Source of the DNA: Paraburkholderia nodosa DSM 21604
Lineage (GTDB): Bacteria; Pseudomonadota; Gammaproteobacteria; Burkholderiales; Burkholderiaceae
NCBI RefSeq assembly: GCF_000519185.1
Contig: NZ_JAFA01000064.1
Coordinates: 193-36,148 of the forward strand
Length of the DNA: 35,956 bases
Reading direction: 5' to 3'
The notes under the pieces are model-generated. The model searched no databases. It was not told where the DNA came from and was given only the letters and a program-made list of their open reading frames with translations. Both the position numbers and the translations under genes were made by a program. Within the stretch, counting starts at the first letter, position 1. Each line of letters begins with the position of its first letter. Below are positions 24,980 to 32,996 of the stretch, in pieces.

Positions 24980-25309
24980 GTTCCGATCCTGTTCGTGCTG
25001 CCGGTCGCGGCGGGTGCGGGCCCAGTGCGGCTCAAAACGGGGCGCGCGGTGAGCGCGAGGCGTTTGTTTTTGAGTGCTTGATGGCCGCTGGCGCTCGCTC
25101 GTGCGGCCCGAGGTCGCGCTGATGATCAAGCGCTTGCCGGGCCGGCGTGCAGTACATCGACGGAAGGTGAGGCGTAGCCGCTCGCGCCTCGCGCACCTCG
25201 CCGCGAACGGCGAAACGACACACAAGGACAACGAAAGCGAACGGCCAGACCAGCCGACGGGTTACTGCAACAGTTTAGAGTCGAGACACGCGCGAGTGCG
25301 CAGCGAAGT
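24980..25309 (-). other. Long untranslated leader between attenuator and trpE
   Basis: About 330 bases separate the attenuator T-tract from the trpE start. A short frame (25032-25157) and an in-frame upstream extension of trpE exist, but both look non-coding (Arg-rich). I see no second terminator and no promoter that I can support. In the well-known enteric case this distance is far shorter. Confidence 0.4.
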
Positions 25310-25338
25310 AAAAAACGGTGCTGAAGACAATCTTCAGC
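25310..25338 (-). terminator. trp attenuator: intrinsic terminator
   Basis: On the minus strand, GCTGAAGA, loop TTG, TCTTCAGC forms a perfect 8-bp stem, followed four bases later by six Ts (25315-25310). It lies 15 bases after the stop codon of the Trp-rich leader peptide and 330 bases before trpE. It could also simply end the gph transcript, but the leader peptide and the competing hairpin directly upstream favour attenuation. Confidence 0.8.
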
Positions 25339-25360
25339 GAACCTCGGGTGAGGTTAGCGC
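25337..25360 (-). promoter_or_regulatory. Predicted antiterminator hairpin of the trp leader
   Basis: On the minus strand, GCG(CT)AACCTC, loop ACCC, GAGGTTCGC can pair over nine base pairs with a two-base bulge. Its 3' arm takes the first two bases of the terminator stem, so the two structures compete. The leader-peptide stop codon lies inside the 5' arm: a ribosome that reaches the stop would cover it, while one stalled at the first Trp codons would leave it free. Confidence 0.55.
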
Positions 25361-25428
25361 GACCAGCGACGCCAGGGCCAGGCTCCCCGGTCGATCGTGC
25401 TCAGACTCCGTTTTTTATTCAGAAACAT
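25354..25428 (-). CDS. trpL: trp operon leader peptide
   Basis: A 24-codon frame reads ATG to TAA and ends in GAWPWRRWSR, with Trp codons 17, 19 and 22 (25380, 25374 and 25365). Three Trp codons in 24 is far above chance, and the frame ends exactly at the edge of an RNA hairpin pair with terminator, as in classical ribosome-mediated attenuators. The ATG lies 27 bases after the gph stop. No Shine-Dalgarno sequence precedes it and no good promoter is visible, so either the rpe-gph transcript carries it or initiation is unusual. It would sense charged tRNA(Trp) and control trpEGDC. Confidence 0.78.
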   Translation of the reverse strand: MFLNKKRSLSTIDRGAWPWRRWSR

Positions 25429-25455
25429 GAGGATAGTTGACGTTCAGTTGAGAAC

Positions 25456-26163
25456 TTAAGTCAGATCATTGTGCGCTGCGACCGCCTTGGCGGCGTCGAA
25501 CAGCGAGGCAACTATACCATCCGATTCAATTTTTTGTACAGGTTGGCCGTGGTTGTAGCCGTAGGGCACCGTGAGCGTGGCCATGCCGGCCGCGCGGCCC
25601 GCAATCGCATCGTTCTCCGAATCGCCGATCGCCACCGCAGCCGCGGGCTTCACACCGAGGCGCTCGCAGGCCGTGAGCATCGGCAGCGGGTCGGGCTTCT
25701 TCTTCGCCAGACTGTCGCCGCCGATCACGACTTCGAAGTAGCGGGCCAGGCCGTATTGCTGCAAAAGCTCAACGGCGAAGCGGTGCGGCTTGTTGGTCAC
25801 GCACGCGAGCTTGATGCCCTGGTCGCGCAGGGCGGCGAGGCCCGCTTCGACGTCCGGGTACAGATGCGTGTGGCGGCCGTTGATCTTCGCGTACTCATCC
25901 TGGTAGAGCGCGAGCGCTTCGTCGAAGCGCGCCTCCACGTTGTCCGCGGGAAAGCGCGGCGCGAGCACACTGCGGATCAGGTGCTCCGAGCCCTTGCCCA
26001 CGTAGCCCATCACTTCCTCGCGCGTGGTTTCCTCGGCGTCGAGCTGCGCGAGCATGCCGTTCAGGCCGGCGGCGAAGTCGTCGGCGGTATCGACCATCGT
26101 GCCGTCGAGGTCGATCAGCGCCGCTTCGATGCGCGGCGCGGTGAATTTGATCGGGGCGTTCAT
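25456..26163 (-). CDS. gph: Phosphoglycolate phosphatase
   Basis: Gph removes phosphate from 2-phosphoglycolate, formed for example during repair of DNA 3'-phosphoglycolate ends. The 235-residue HAD-IA protein has motif I IDLDGTMVDT with Asp18 and Asp20, motif II CVTNKP, the lysine region KKKPDPLPM and motif IV AIGDSENDAIAGRAAGM. Its ATG overlaps the TGA of rpe by four bases (ATGA), so the two are translationally coupled. The order rpe-gph-trpE is an old arrangement in proteobacteria. The trp leader peptide starts 27 bases after its stop. Confidence 0.94.
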   Translation of the reverse strand: MNAPIKFTAPRIEAALIDLDGTMVDTADDFAAGLNGMLAQLDAEETTREEVMGYVGKGSEHLIRSVLAPRFPADNVEARFDEALALYQDEYAKINGRHTHLYPDVEAGLAALRDQGIKLACVTNKPHRFAVELLQQYGLARYFEVVIGGDSLAKKKPDPLPMLTACERLGVKPAAAVAIGDSENDAIAGRAAGMATLTVPYGYNHGQPVQKIESDGIVASLFDAAKAVAAHNDLT

Positions 26164-26858
26164 TTTGCGTTTGCAGCGTTGGCAACGCTTGCGAGCTGCG
26201 CGTGCATCTCGTCGATCACGGTCTTGTAGTCGTGCTTGCCGAAGATCGCCGAGCCCGCCACGAAGGTGTCCGCGCCAGCCGCCGCGATTTCGGCGATGTT
26301 GTCGACCTTCACGCCGCCGTCCACTTCGAGGTGGATTTCGCGGCCCGTGCGGGCTGTGTAGGCGTCGATTTTCGCGCGCGCCTCGCGCAGCTTGTTGAGC
26401 GCCTCGGGAATGAACGACTGGCCGCCGAAGCCCGGATTCACCGACATGATGAGCACGAGATCGAGCTTGTCCATCACGTGGTCGAGGTAGTTCAGCGGCG
26501 TGGCCGGGTTGAACACGAGGCCCGCCTTGCAGCCGTGGTCACGGATCAGCGAGAGCGTGCGGTCGATGTGGTCCGAGCCTTCCGGGTGGAAGCTGATGAG
26601 GTTCGCGCCGGCCTTGGCGAAGTCGGGCACGATGCGGTCGACCGGGCGCACCATCAGATGCACGTCGATGGGCACGCTCACGTGCGGGCGGATCGCCTCG
26701 CACACCAGCGGGCCGATGGTGAGGTTCGGCACGTAATGGTTATCCATCACGTCGAAGTGGATCCAGTCGGCGCCGGCAGCGACGACGTTGCGGACTTCCT
26801 CGCCAAGACGCGCGAAGTCGGCGGAGAGAATGCTGGGGGCGATGCGGAATTGCGTCAT
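26160..26858 (-). CDS. rpe: Ribulose-phosphate 3-epimerase
   Basis: Rpe interconverts ribulose 5-phosphate and xylulose 5-phosphate in the pentose phosphate pathway, which also supplies the PRPP used by TrpD. The 232-residue TIM barrel has the metal ligands His34 and Asp36 (HFDVMDNHYVPN), His67 (DVHLMV) and Asp180 (LEVDGG), plus the flexible loop MSVNPGFGGQSFI. The ATG at 26858 begins with the conserved APSILSADFARLG; an upstream extension is non-conserved. A TAAAAT box on the minus strand at 26890-26895 may be its -10. It overlaps gph by four bases. Confidence 0.96.
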   Translation of the reverse strand: MTQFRIAPSILSADFARLGEEVRNVVAAGADWIHFDVMDNHYVPNLTIGPLVCEAIRPHVSVPIDVHLMVRPVDRIVPDFAKAGANLISFHPEGSDHIDRTLSLIRDHGCKAGLVFNPATPLNYLDHVMDKLDLVLIMSVNPGFGGQSFIPEALNKLREARAKIDAYTARTGREIHLEVDGGVKVDNIAEIAAAGADTFVAGSAIFGKHDYKTVIDEMHAQLASVANAANAK

Positions 26859-27075
26859 GGCGGCAATCGGGAAACGGTCGGAAAACCGTATTTTACCGTC
26901 AGTAGGAGAGCCTTTCGCGGCGGGTGCCGCGGGCCGCGCCGGGTTGCGGGTGCCCGTTGCATCAAGCAGAATGCCAAACCATGTGCCGCGCCTCGCGGCG
27001 CGCTCGCGAGCGCCTTGCCGCGCGGGCGTCTCAGTCAACGGACACAGCAGCCGCGCCTAAGCGAATGGAACAAGG

Positions 27076-27450
27076 ATGAGCCAGTACGAATTCAGCGTGA
27101 CGTCGCAGGTGCGCTACCTGCCCGAAGAATCGGACCCGGAGCGCCGGCAATATGCCTTCGCGTATACGCTGACCATTCGCAATACCGGTCAGGTGAGCGC
27201 CCAGCTGATCGCGCGCCACTGGGTCATCACCGACAGCGAAAATCACGTGCAGGAAGTGAAGGGGCTGGGCGTGGTCGGCCATCAGCCGCTTCTCAAGCCG
27301 GGCGAGCAGTTCGAGTACACGAGCTGGGCCGTGATCGCGACCCCGGTGGGCACCATGCGCGGCGAGTACTTCTGTGTCGCCGAGGACGCCGAGCGCTTCG
27401 AGGCGCCTGTGCCCGAATTTGTGCTGCGCATGCCGCGCACGCTGCATTGA
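27076..27450 (+). CDS. apaG: ApaG domain protein (Co2+/Mg2+ efflux-associated)
   Basis: A 124-residue single-domain protein with a fibronectin III-like fold. Family blocks are visible: VTSQVRYLPEESDPERRQYAFAYTLTIRNTG, RHWVITDSENHVQEVKGLGVVGHQP, LKPGEQFEYTSWAVIATPVGTMRGEY. Mutants of the Salmonella homologue are affected in cobalt resistance and magnesium efflux, but the molecular role is unclear. The ATG at 27076 has GGAA six bases upstream. In enterics apaG is next to ksgA and apaH; here it stands alone, divergent from rpe. Confidence 0.95.
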   Translation: MSQYEFSVTSQVRYLPEESDPERRQYAFAYTLTIRNTGQVSAQLIARHWVITDSENHVQEVKGLGVVGHQPLLKPGEQFEYTSWAVIATPVGTMRGEYFCVAEDAERFEAPVPEFVLRMPRTLH

Positions 27451-27474
27451 ACCGCCGCGGGAATTCGGGGTCTG

Positions 27475-27630
27475 CTAGTCCTGACGCCGATCGTCGCGCG
27501 CGGCTTGCTTCTTCCTGCCCGACGCGGTCCACACAACGATGAAAATCAGCAGGAACAGCGCAAGGAGCGCTTCCAGACCAAACATGAGCATCGGGTATTC
27601 GTCGAGCAGTTCTGACATGGCGGCATCCAT
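27475..27630 (-). CDS. Small single-helix membrane protein
   Basis: A 51-residue protein with a short acidic start (MDAAMSELLDEYP), one membrane helix (about residues 15-36, LMFGLEALLALFLLIFIVVWTA) and a basic tail (SGRKKQAARDDRRQD). The charge pattern predicts the tail in the cytoplasm. I do not recognise the family. A TACAAT box on the minus strand at 27642-27647 lies 11 bases upstream, a reasonable -10 for a very short leader; a second ATG at 27618 would fit such a start better. It converges on apaG and is divergent from mltA. Confidence 0.6.
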   Translation of the reverse strand: MDAAMSELLDEYPMLMFGLEALLALFLLIFIVVWTASGRKKQAARDDRRQD

Positions 27631-27641
27631 CGAGAGCCAAT

Positions 27642-27647
27642 ATTGTA
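27642..27647 (-). promoter_or_regulatory. Possible -10 box for the small membrane protein gene
   Basis: TACAAT on the minus strand; a start near 27635 would lie five bases before the ATG at 27630 or 17 before the one at 27618. No -35 was identified. Confidence 0.4.
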
Positions 27648-27688
27648 GGCGTGATTTTGGCGTCGATTCCGGTCTCGATGTCCCGGTG

Positions 27689-28864
27689 ATGCCGGGATTC
27701 ACAAAGGTGCGATATTGCGTGGGGTCGGCGCTTCGACGTGGGAGGAGCCGCCTGGGCCTCCGGTTAGGCGGCTGGTTGGGCGCTGCTTCGCTGGCGGCTT
27801 TGCTTGCCGCATGCGGCGGCCCGAGCTACGTGCACAACGTGCCGCCCAAGGGCACGCCCACGCTGCCCTCGCAGCTCGCCGCGCAACGCCTCACACCGGT
27901 CGCCTGGCAGCAGGTGCCGGGCTGGCAGGACGACTCGCTGATCGGCGTGACCGCGGCGCTGCGCGCGAACTGCACGCGCCTCGCGCGCGATCCTCGCTGG
28001 CAGCGCGCGTGCTCGGCGGCCTCGCAGCTAGACGACCTGGACGCCTCGAGCGCACGTGCATTCTTCGAAACGTATTTCACGCCCTATCAGTTCGCCAACA
28101 ACGACGGCACGCTCGACGGCCTCGTGACCGGCTACTACGAACCGCTGCTGCACGGTTCGCGCACGCGTCACGGCATCTATCAGACTGCGCTGTATCGCTG
28201 GCCGTCCGGCTATCGTCCGGGGGCCGCGATGCCGCCGCGCGCGCAGCTCGAACGTTCGGGCGTGCTCACCGGCAACGAACTCGTGTGGGTGGACGATCCG
28301 ATCGAAGCGTTCTTCCTGCAGGTGCAGGGCTCCGGGCGCGTTGTGATGGAAGACGGCAGCGTGATGCGCGTGGGTTTTGGCGGCACCAACAACCAGCCGT
28401 ACAAGTCGATCGGGCGCTGGCTGCTCGACCGCGGCGAACTCACGCCCGCGCAGGCGACCATGCAGGGCATCAAGGCATGGGCGCGCGCGAACCCGACGCG
28501 CGTGGACGCGCTCCTCGACACCAATCCGCGCTTCGTGTTTTTCCGCGAGATGACGGGCTCCGAAGGCGACGCGCAGGGCGGCGCGGACGGCCCGATCGGT
28601 GCGCTCGGCGTGCCGCTCACGCCGGAACGCTCGATTGCCGTCGATCCGTCGTCGATTCCGCTTGGCACGCCGGTGTTTCTCCAGACCACGCGCCCCCTCA
28701 CGAATACGCCGCTCAACCGGCTCGTGTTCGCGCAGGACACGGGTACGGCGATCAAGGGCGGCGTGCGCGCCGACTACTTTTGGGGCCTCGGCGACGACGC
28801 CGGCGACCTGGCCGGCAAGATGAAGCAGGGCGGCCGCATGTGGCTGCTGTTCCCGAACTCGTGA
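27689..28864 (+). CDS. mltA: Membrane-bound lytic murein transglycosylase A
   Basis: MltA cleaves peptidoglycan glycan strands, leaving 1,6-anhydro ends, from the inner face of the outer membrane. The product is a lipoprotein: the lipobox LAAC follows a hydrophobic run (LGAASLAALLAACGG), so lipidation would be at Cys42 with the chosen start. The MltA domain shows VTGYYEPLLHGSRT, VDDPIEAFFLQVQGSGRV and NQPYKSIGRWLLDRGEL; the C-terminal 3D domain has PLNRLVFAQDTGTAIKGGVRADYFWGLGDDAG, with the catalytic Asp in QDTG. The ATG at 27689 gives an unusually long pre-helix region (about 28 residues); a strong GGGAGGAG at 27738-27746 precedes a CTG codon that would give a more typical signal peptide. 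Start is uncertain; identity is secure. Confidence 0.93.
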   Translation: MPGFTKVRYCVGSALRRGRSRLGLRLGGWLGAASLAALLAACGGPSYVHNVPPKGTPTLPSQLAAQRLTPVAWQQVPGWQDDSLIGVTAALRANCTRLARDPRWQRACSAASQLDDLDASSARAFFETYFTPYQFANNDGTLDGLVTGYYEPLLHGSRTRHGIYQTALYRWPSGYRPGAAMPPRAQLERSGVLTGNELVWVDDPIEAFFLQVQGSGRVVMEDGSVMRVGFGGTNNQPYKSIGRWLLDRGELTPAQATMQGIKAWARANPTRVDALLDTNPRFVFFREMTGSEGDAQGGADGPIGALGVPLTPERSIAVDPSSIPLGTPVFLQTTRPLTNTPLNRLVFAQDTGTAIKGGVRADYFWGLGDDAGDLAGKMKQGGRMWLLFPNS

Positions 28865-28896
28865 TCGTAGTGGTTCTTGCGTTGCGCACGTTAAGC

Positions 28897-28924
28897 GAAA
28901 AAGCCGGCGCTTGCCGGCTTTTTC
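28897..28924. terminator. Bidirectional terminator between mltA and paaK
   Basis: A perfect 12-bp stem GAAAAAGCCGGC, loop GCTT, GCCGGCTTTTTC, with A- and T-tracts on the two sides, lies between the converging mltA and paa operon ends. Confidence 0.92.
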
Positions 28925-28949
28925 TTTTGCTGCGCGCTGCGAACCGCGG

Positions 28950-30248
28950 TTACTTCGGCCGCTTGTCGATGACTCGCCGGGCCTTGCCAACCGAGCGCTC
29001 GATGCCGTTCACCTCGAGCACGTTCACCTTGCACGTCACGCCGATCAGCGCCTTGATGTCATAAGCGAGCGCCTTGCTGGCCGCGTCGAGCGCGCCGTAG
29101 TCGGGCGCGGCTTCCGGGCACGGTTCGCAGTTGAGCGACATCACGTCCATCGGACCTTCCTTTGTCAGGACGATCTGATAGTGCGGTGCGAGCGCCGGCT
29201 GCTTGAGCAGCAGTTCCTCGATCTGCGTGGGAAACACGTTCACGCCGCGGATGATCAACATGTCGTCCGAGCGGCCCGTGATCTTTTCCATGCGGCGCAT
29301 GGTGCGCGCCGTACCGGGCAACAGACGCGTGAGGTCGCGCGTGCGGTAACGGACGATGGGCAGCGCTTCCTTCGTGAGCGAGGTGAAGACGAGCTCGCCC
29401 AATTCGCCGTCGGGCAGCACTTCGCCGGTTTCCGGGTCGATGATCTCGGGGTAGAAGTGGTCTTCCCAGATCGTCGGGCCGTCTTTCGTCTCCGCGCACT
29501 CCGAGGCGACGCCCGGGCCCATCACTTCCGAAAGACCGTAGATGTCGACGGCCGTGATGCCCATGCGGTGCTCGATGGCCTTGCGCATGTCGTTGGTCCA
29601 CGGCTCCGCGCCGAAGATGCCGATGCGCAGCGAACAGGTGGCCGGATCGATACCCTGGCGCTCCATTTCGTCGGCGATGGCGAGCATGTAGCTCGGCGTG
29701 ACCATGATGATGTCGGGACGGAAGTCCTGGATCAGCTGGACCTGCTTCTCGGTCTGGCCGCCGCCGAACGGAATGACGGTGAGACCCGCGCGTTCCGCGC
29801 CGTAGTGCGCGCCAAGGCCGCCCGTAAAGAGTCCATAGCCATAGCTGATGTGCACCTTGTCGCCGCGCCTGGCGCCCGCTGCGCGCACCGAACGCGCGAC
29901 GAGGTTCGCCCAGGTGTCGATGTCGCGCGCCGTGTAGGCCACCACGGTCGGCTTGCCGGTCGTACCCGACGACGCATGGATGCGCGAAATCTGGTCTTGC
30001 GGCACCGCGAACATGCCGAAGGGGTAGTTGTCGCGCAGATCCTTCTTCGTGGTGAACGGGAAGCGCGCGAGATCGGCGAGCGACTGCACGTGGGACGGAT
30101 GCACGCCTGCTTCGTCGAATTTGCGGCGATAGACCGGCGAATTCTCGTAAGCATGGTTCAGCGACCATTTCAGGCGCTCGAGTTGCAGCGCAGCAAGCTC
30201 GTCGCGGCTCGCCTTTTCGATGGGTTCGAGCGGCAGCGTGGTACTCAT
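28950..30248 (-). CDS. paaK: Phenylacetate-CoA ligase
   Basis: PaaK activates phenylacetate to phenylacetyl-CoA with ATP, the first step of the aerobic CoA-bound pathway. The 432-residue adenylating enzyme has the P-loop-like SSGTTGKP (93-100), the YGLSEVMGPGVASEC substrate/ATP block, IVRYRTRDLTRLLPG, and the C-terminal hinge ITGRSDDMLIIRGVNVFPTQIE; the end KVNVLEVNGIERSVGKARRVIDKR carries the conserved lysine. The gene is last in paaZ-paaJ-paaG-paaI-paaK, 66 bases after paaI, and ends at a strong terminator. Confidence 0.97.
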   Translation of the reverse strand: MSTTLPLEPIEKASRDELAALQLERLKWSLNHAYENSPVYRRKFDEAGVHPSHVQSLADLARFPFTTKKDLRDNYPFGMFAVPQDQISRIHASSGTTGKPTVVAYTARDIDTWANLVARSVRAAGARRGDKVHISYGYGLFTGGLGAHYGAERAGLTVIPFGGGQTEKQVQLIQDFRPDIIMVTPSYMLAIADEMERQGIDPATCSLRIGIFGAEPWTNDMRKAIEHRMGITAVDIYGLSEVMGPGVASECAETKDGPTIWEDHFYPEIIDPETGEVLPDGELGELVFTSLTKEALPIVRYRTRDLTRLLPGTARTMRRMEKITGRSDDMLIIRGVNVFPTQIEELLLKQPALAPHYQIVLTKEGPMDVMSLNCEPCPEAAPDYGALDAASKALAYDIKALIGVTCKVNVLEVNGIERSVGKARRVIDKRPK

Positions 30249-30314
30249 GGGTGTCTCCTGGATCTTAGGAACTTTACTCGTGACGCGCGGGGAATCGAGA
30301 GGGGGAAACCCGCT

Positions 30315-30785
30315 TCACGTTGCGACTGGAATGACATTGCCGCGAATCTGCGCGGACTTGCCTCGGAAAAGCGCGACGGTTTCGCCTGCCCGGTTCGTCA
30401 CGCGGATGTCGTAGACCCCGTTGCGTCCCGATAGCACCTGTTCGACGGCTTCGGCGGTCAACACCTCGTCGCGCAGGACCGGACGCAGGAACTCGATCGA
30501 GCAGCCGGCCGCTACGGTGTTGACGTTGTATGAATTGCACGCGAAGGCGAATGCCGAATCCGCGAGCGAGAAGATCATCCCGCCGTGGCAGGTTTGATGG
30601 CCGTTGAGAAACTCGGGGCGCACGGCCATGCGCAGGCGCGCGTAACCGGCGCGCACTTCGAGGAGTTCCATGCCGAGCGCGCGGGTGCACCCGTCCGATT
30701 CGTACATCGCTTGCGCGGCCGCGCGGGCGAGTTCGTCGGGCGACATGCCGTCTCCCTCTGACAGTTGCGAGACTTGCGTGGACAT
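30315..30785 (-). CDS. paaI: Hydroxyphenylacetyl-CoA thioesterase PaaI
   Basis: PaaI is a hotdog-fold thioesterase thought to rescue CoA from dead-end ring-hydroxylated phenylacetyl-CoA species. The 156-residue protein has the family core NGHQTCHGGMIFSLADSAFAFACNSYN, with the catalytic Asp76 and the HGG loop at 67-69, and AAGCSIEFLRPVLRDEVLTAEA. The ATG at 30785 is one base after the paaG stop and its GAGG ribosome site lies inside paaG, so the two are translationally coupled. The first 13 residues are not conserved; an internal ATG at codon 14 is a less likely start. Confidence 0.95.
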   Translation of the reverse strand: MSTQVSQLSEGDGMSPDELARAAAQAMYESDGCTRALGMELLEVRAGYARLRMAVRPEFLNGHQTCHGGMIFSLADSAFAFACNSYNVNTVAAGCSIEFLRPVLRDEVLTAEAVEQVLSGRNGVYDIRVTNRAGETVALFRGKSAQIRGNVIPVAT

Positions 30786-30786
30786 C

Positions 30787-31578
30787 TCAGCGGCCCTCGA
30801 AATGTGGTGCGCGTTTTTCGATGAAGGCCTGGACGCCTTCCGCGTAGTCGTACGAAGCGCCCAGTTCGCGCTGCAGATCGCGTTCGAGATCGAGTTGCTG
30901 GTCGAGCGAGTTCGTGGCCGATGCGCGCAGCGCTTCGCGCGTGGCGACGATGGCGCGCGTGGGTTGCTGGGCGAGGCGTGCGGCGAGCGCGCCGGCCGTT
31001 TGCGCGAGTTCCGCGTCGTCGGTCACTTGCCAGACGAGGCCCCAGCTTTCCGCCTTTTCCGCGCTCAGCTTTTCGCCGGTCATGGCGAGTCCGAGCGCGC
31101 GCGCCATGCCCACGCGCCTGGGCAGGAACCACGTGCCGCCGGAATCGGGCACGAGGCCGATCTTCACGAACGCCTGGATGAAGTTCGCGGAGCGTGCGGC
31201 GAGCACGAGGTCGCAGGCGAAGGCGAGATTGGCGCCGGCGCCGGCCGCGGTGCCGTTGACGGCGGCGATCACGGGCATCGGCAGCGCCTGCAGGCGCTTG
31301 ATCAGCGGATTGAAATGCTCATCGATGAGGTCGCCGAGATCGGTCATCGCACCCGGCGTGAAGTCGAGATCGGCGAGATCCTGGCCCGCGCAGAAGCCGC
31401 GGCCCGCGCCCGTCAGCACAAGGGCCCGCGCGCCGGCTGCGGCGACCTCGTCGAGCGCTGCGACAAGCTCGCGGTGCATGGCGCGCGTAAAGCTGTTGAG
31501 CTTGTCCGGGCGGTTCAGCGTGATCGTGGCCACCCGGGTGGATGCGTCGATTTCGACGCGGATCGCATCGTAGGGCAT
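30787..31578 (-). CDS. paaG: Ring 1,2-epoxyphenylacetyl-CoA isomerase PaaG
   Basis: PaaG, a crotonase-fold enzyme, turns the ring epoxide of phenylacetyl-CoA into the seven-membered oxepin and also acts as a double-bond isomerase in later beta-oxidation. The 263-residue protein has RGFCAGQDLADLD and VNGTAAGAGANLAFACDLVLAA (oxyanion hole) and the isomerase-type Asp145 in IGLVPDSGGTWFLPR, where hydratases carry Glu nearby. AAGGAGAC provides a good ribosome site right after an intergenic hairpin (31595-31628). It follows paaJ by 112 bases and precedes paaI by one. Confidence 0.94.
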   Translation of the reverse strand: MPYDAIRVEIDASTRVATITLNRPDKLNSFTRAMHRELVAALDEVAAAGARALVLTGAGRGFCAGQDLADLDFTPGAMTDLGDLIDEHFNPLIKRLQALPMPVIAAVNGTAAGAGANLAFACDLVLAARSANFIQAFVKIGLVPDSGGTWFLPRRVGMARALGLAMTGEKLSAEKAESWGLVWQVTDDAELAQTAGALAARLAQQPTRAIVATREALRASATNSLDQQLDLERDLQRELGASYDYAEGVQAFIEKRAPHFEGR

Positions 31579-31594
31579 CGGTTGTCTCCTTGTC

Positions 31595-31628
31595 GACCAG
31601 AGTTAGCGCTTCAGCGCTTACTCTGGTC
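31595..31628 (-). repeat. Intergenic stem-loop between paaJ and paaG
   Basis: GACCAGAGT and ACTCTGGTC form a perfect 9-bp outer stem enclosing two copies of the self-complementary AGCGCT separated by TC. There is no T-tract on either side, so it is not a standard terminator. It ends right before the paaG ribosome site, which suggests a role in mRNA processing, stability or translation. Confidence 0.6.
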
Positions 31629-31690
31629 CCATGCAAAGCTGTCTGAGACCGCCGAACGCATCGCCCGGCGGCCGGTCGATACTGCGTGCG

Positions 31691-32899
<1,209 letters not shown>

Positions 32900-32996
32900 C
32901 TCGGGTTCCTGGGGCGCGAGCGCGGAAGTGCGCTCACGCCTTGCATGCTAGAGGGATGGGCAATCGGGCGCCATTCGGCTGAGCGGCATGGGCCGA

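Noticed and set aside
25032..25157. Short frame in the trp leader (starts MYCTPARQALDH)
   Set aside because: No ribosome site, no Trp codons and no terminator after it; looks like chance.
24980..25231. In-frame N-terminal extension of TrpE by 84 residues from a TTG
   Set aside because: Basic low-complexity sequence unlike any TrpE N-terminus; a conserved ATG is available at 24979.
25310..25338. Hairpin as a plain gph terminator
   Set aside because: Possible, but a frame with three Trp codons and a competing hairpin directly before it, upstream of trpE, makes an attenuator more likely.
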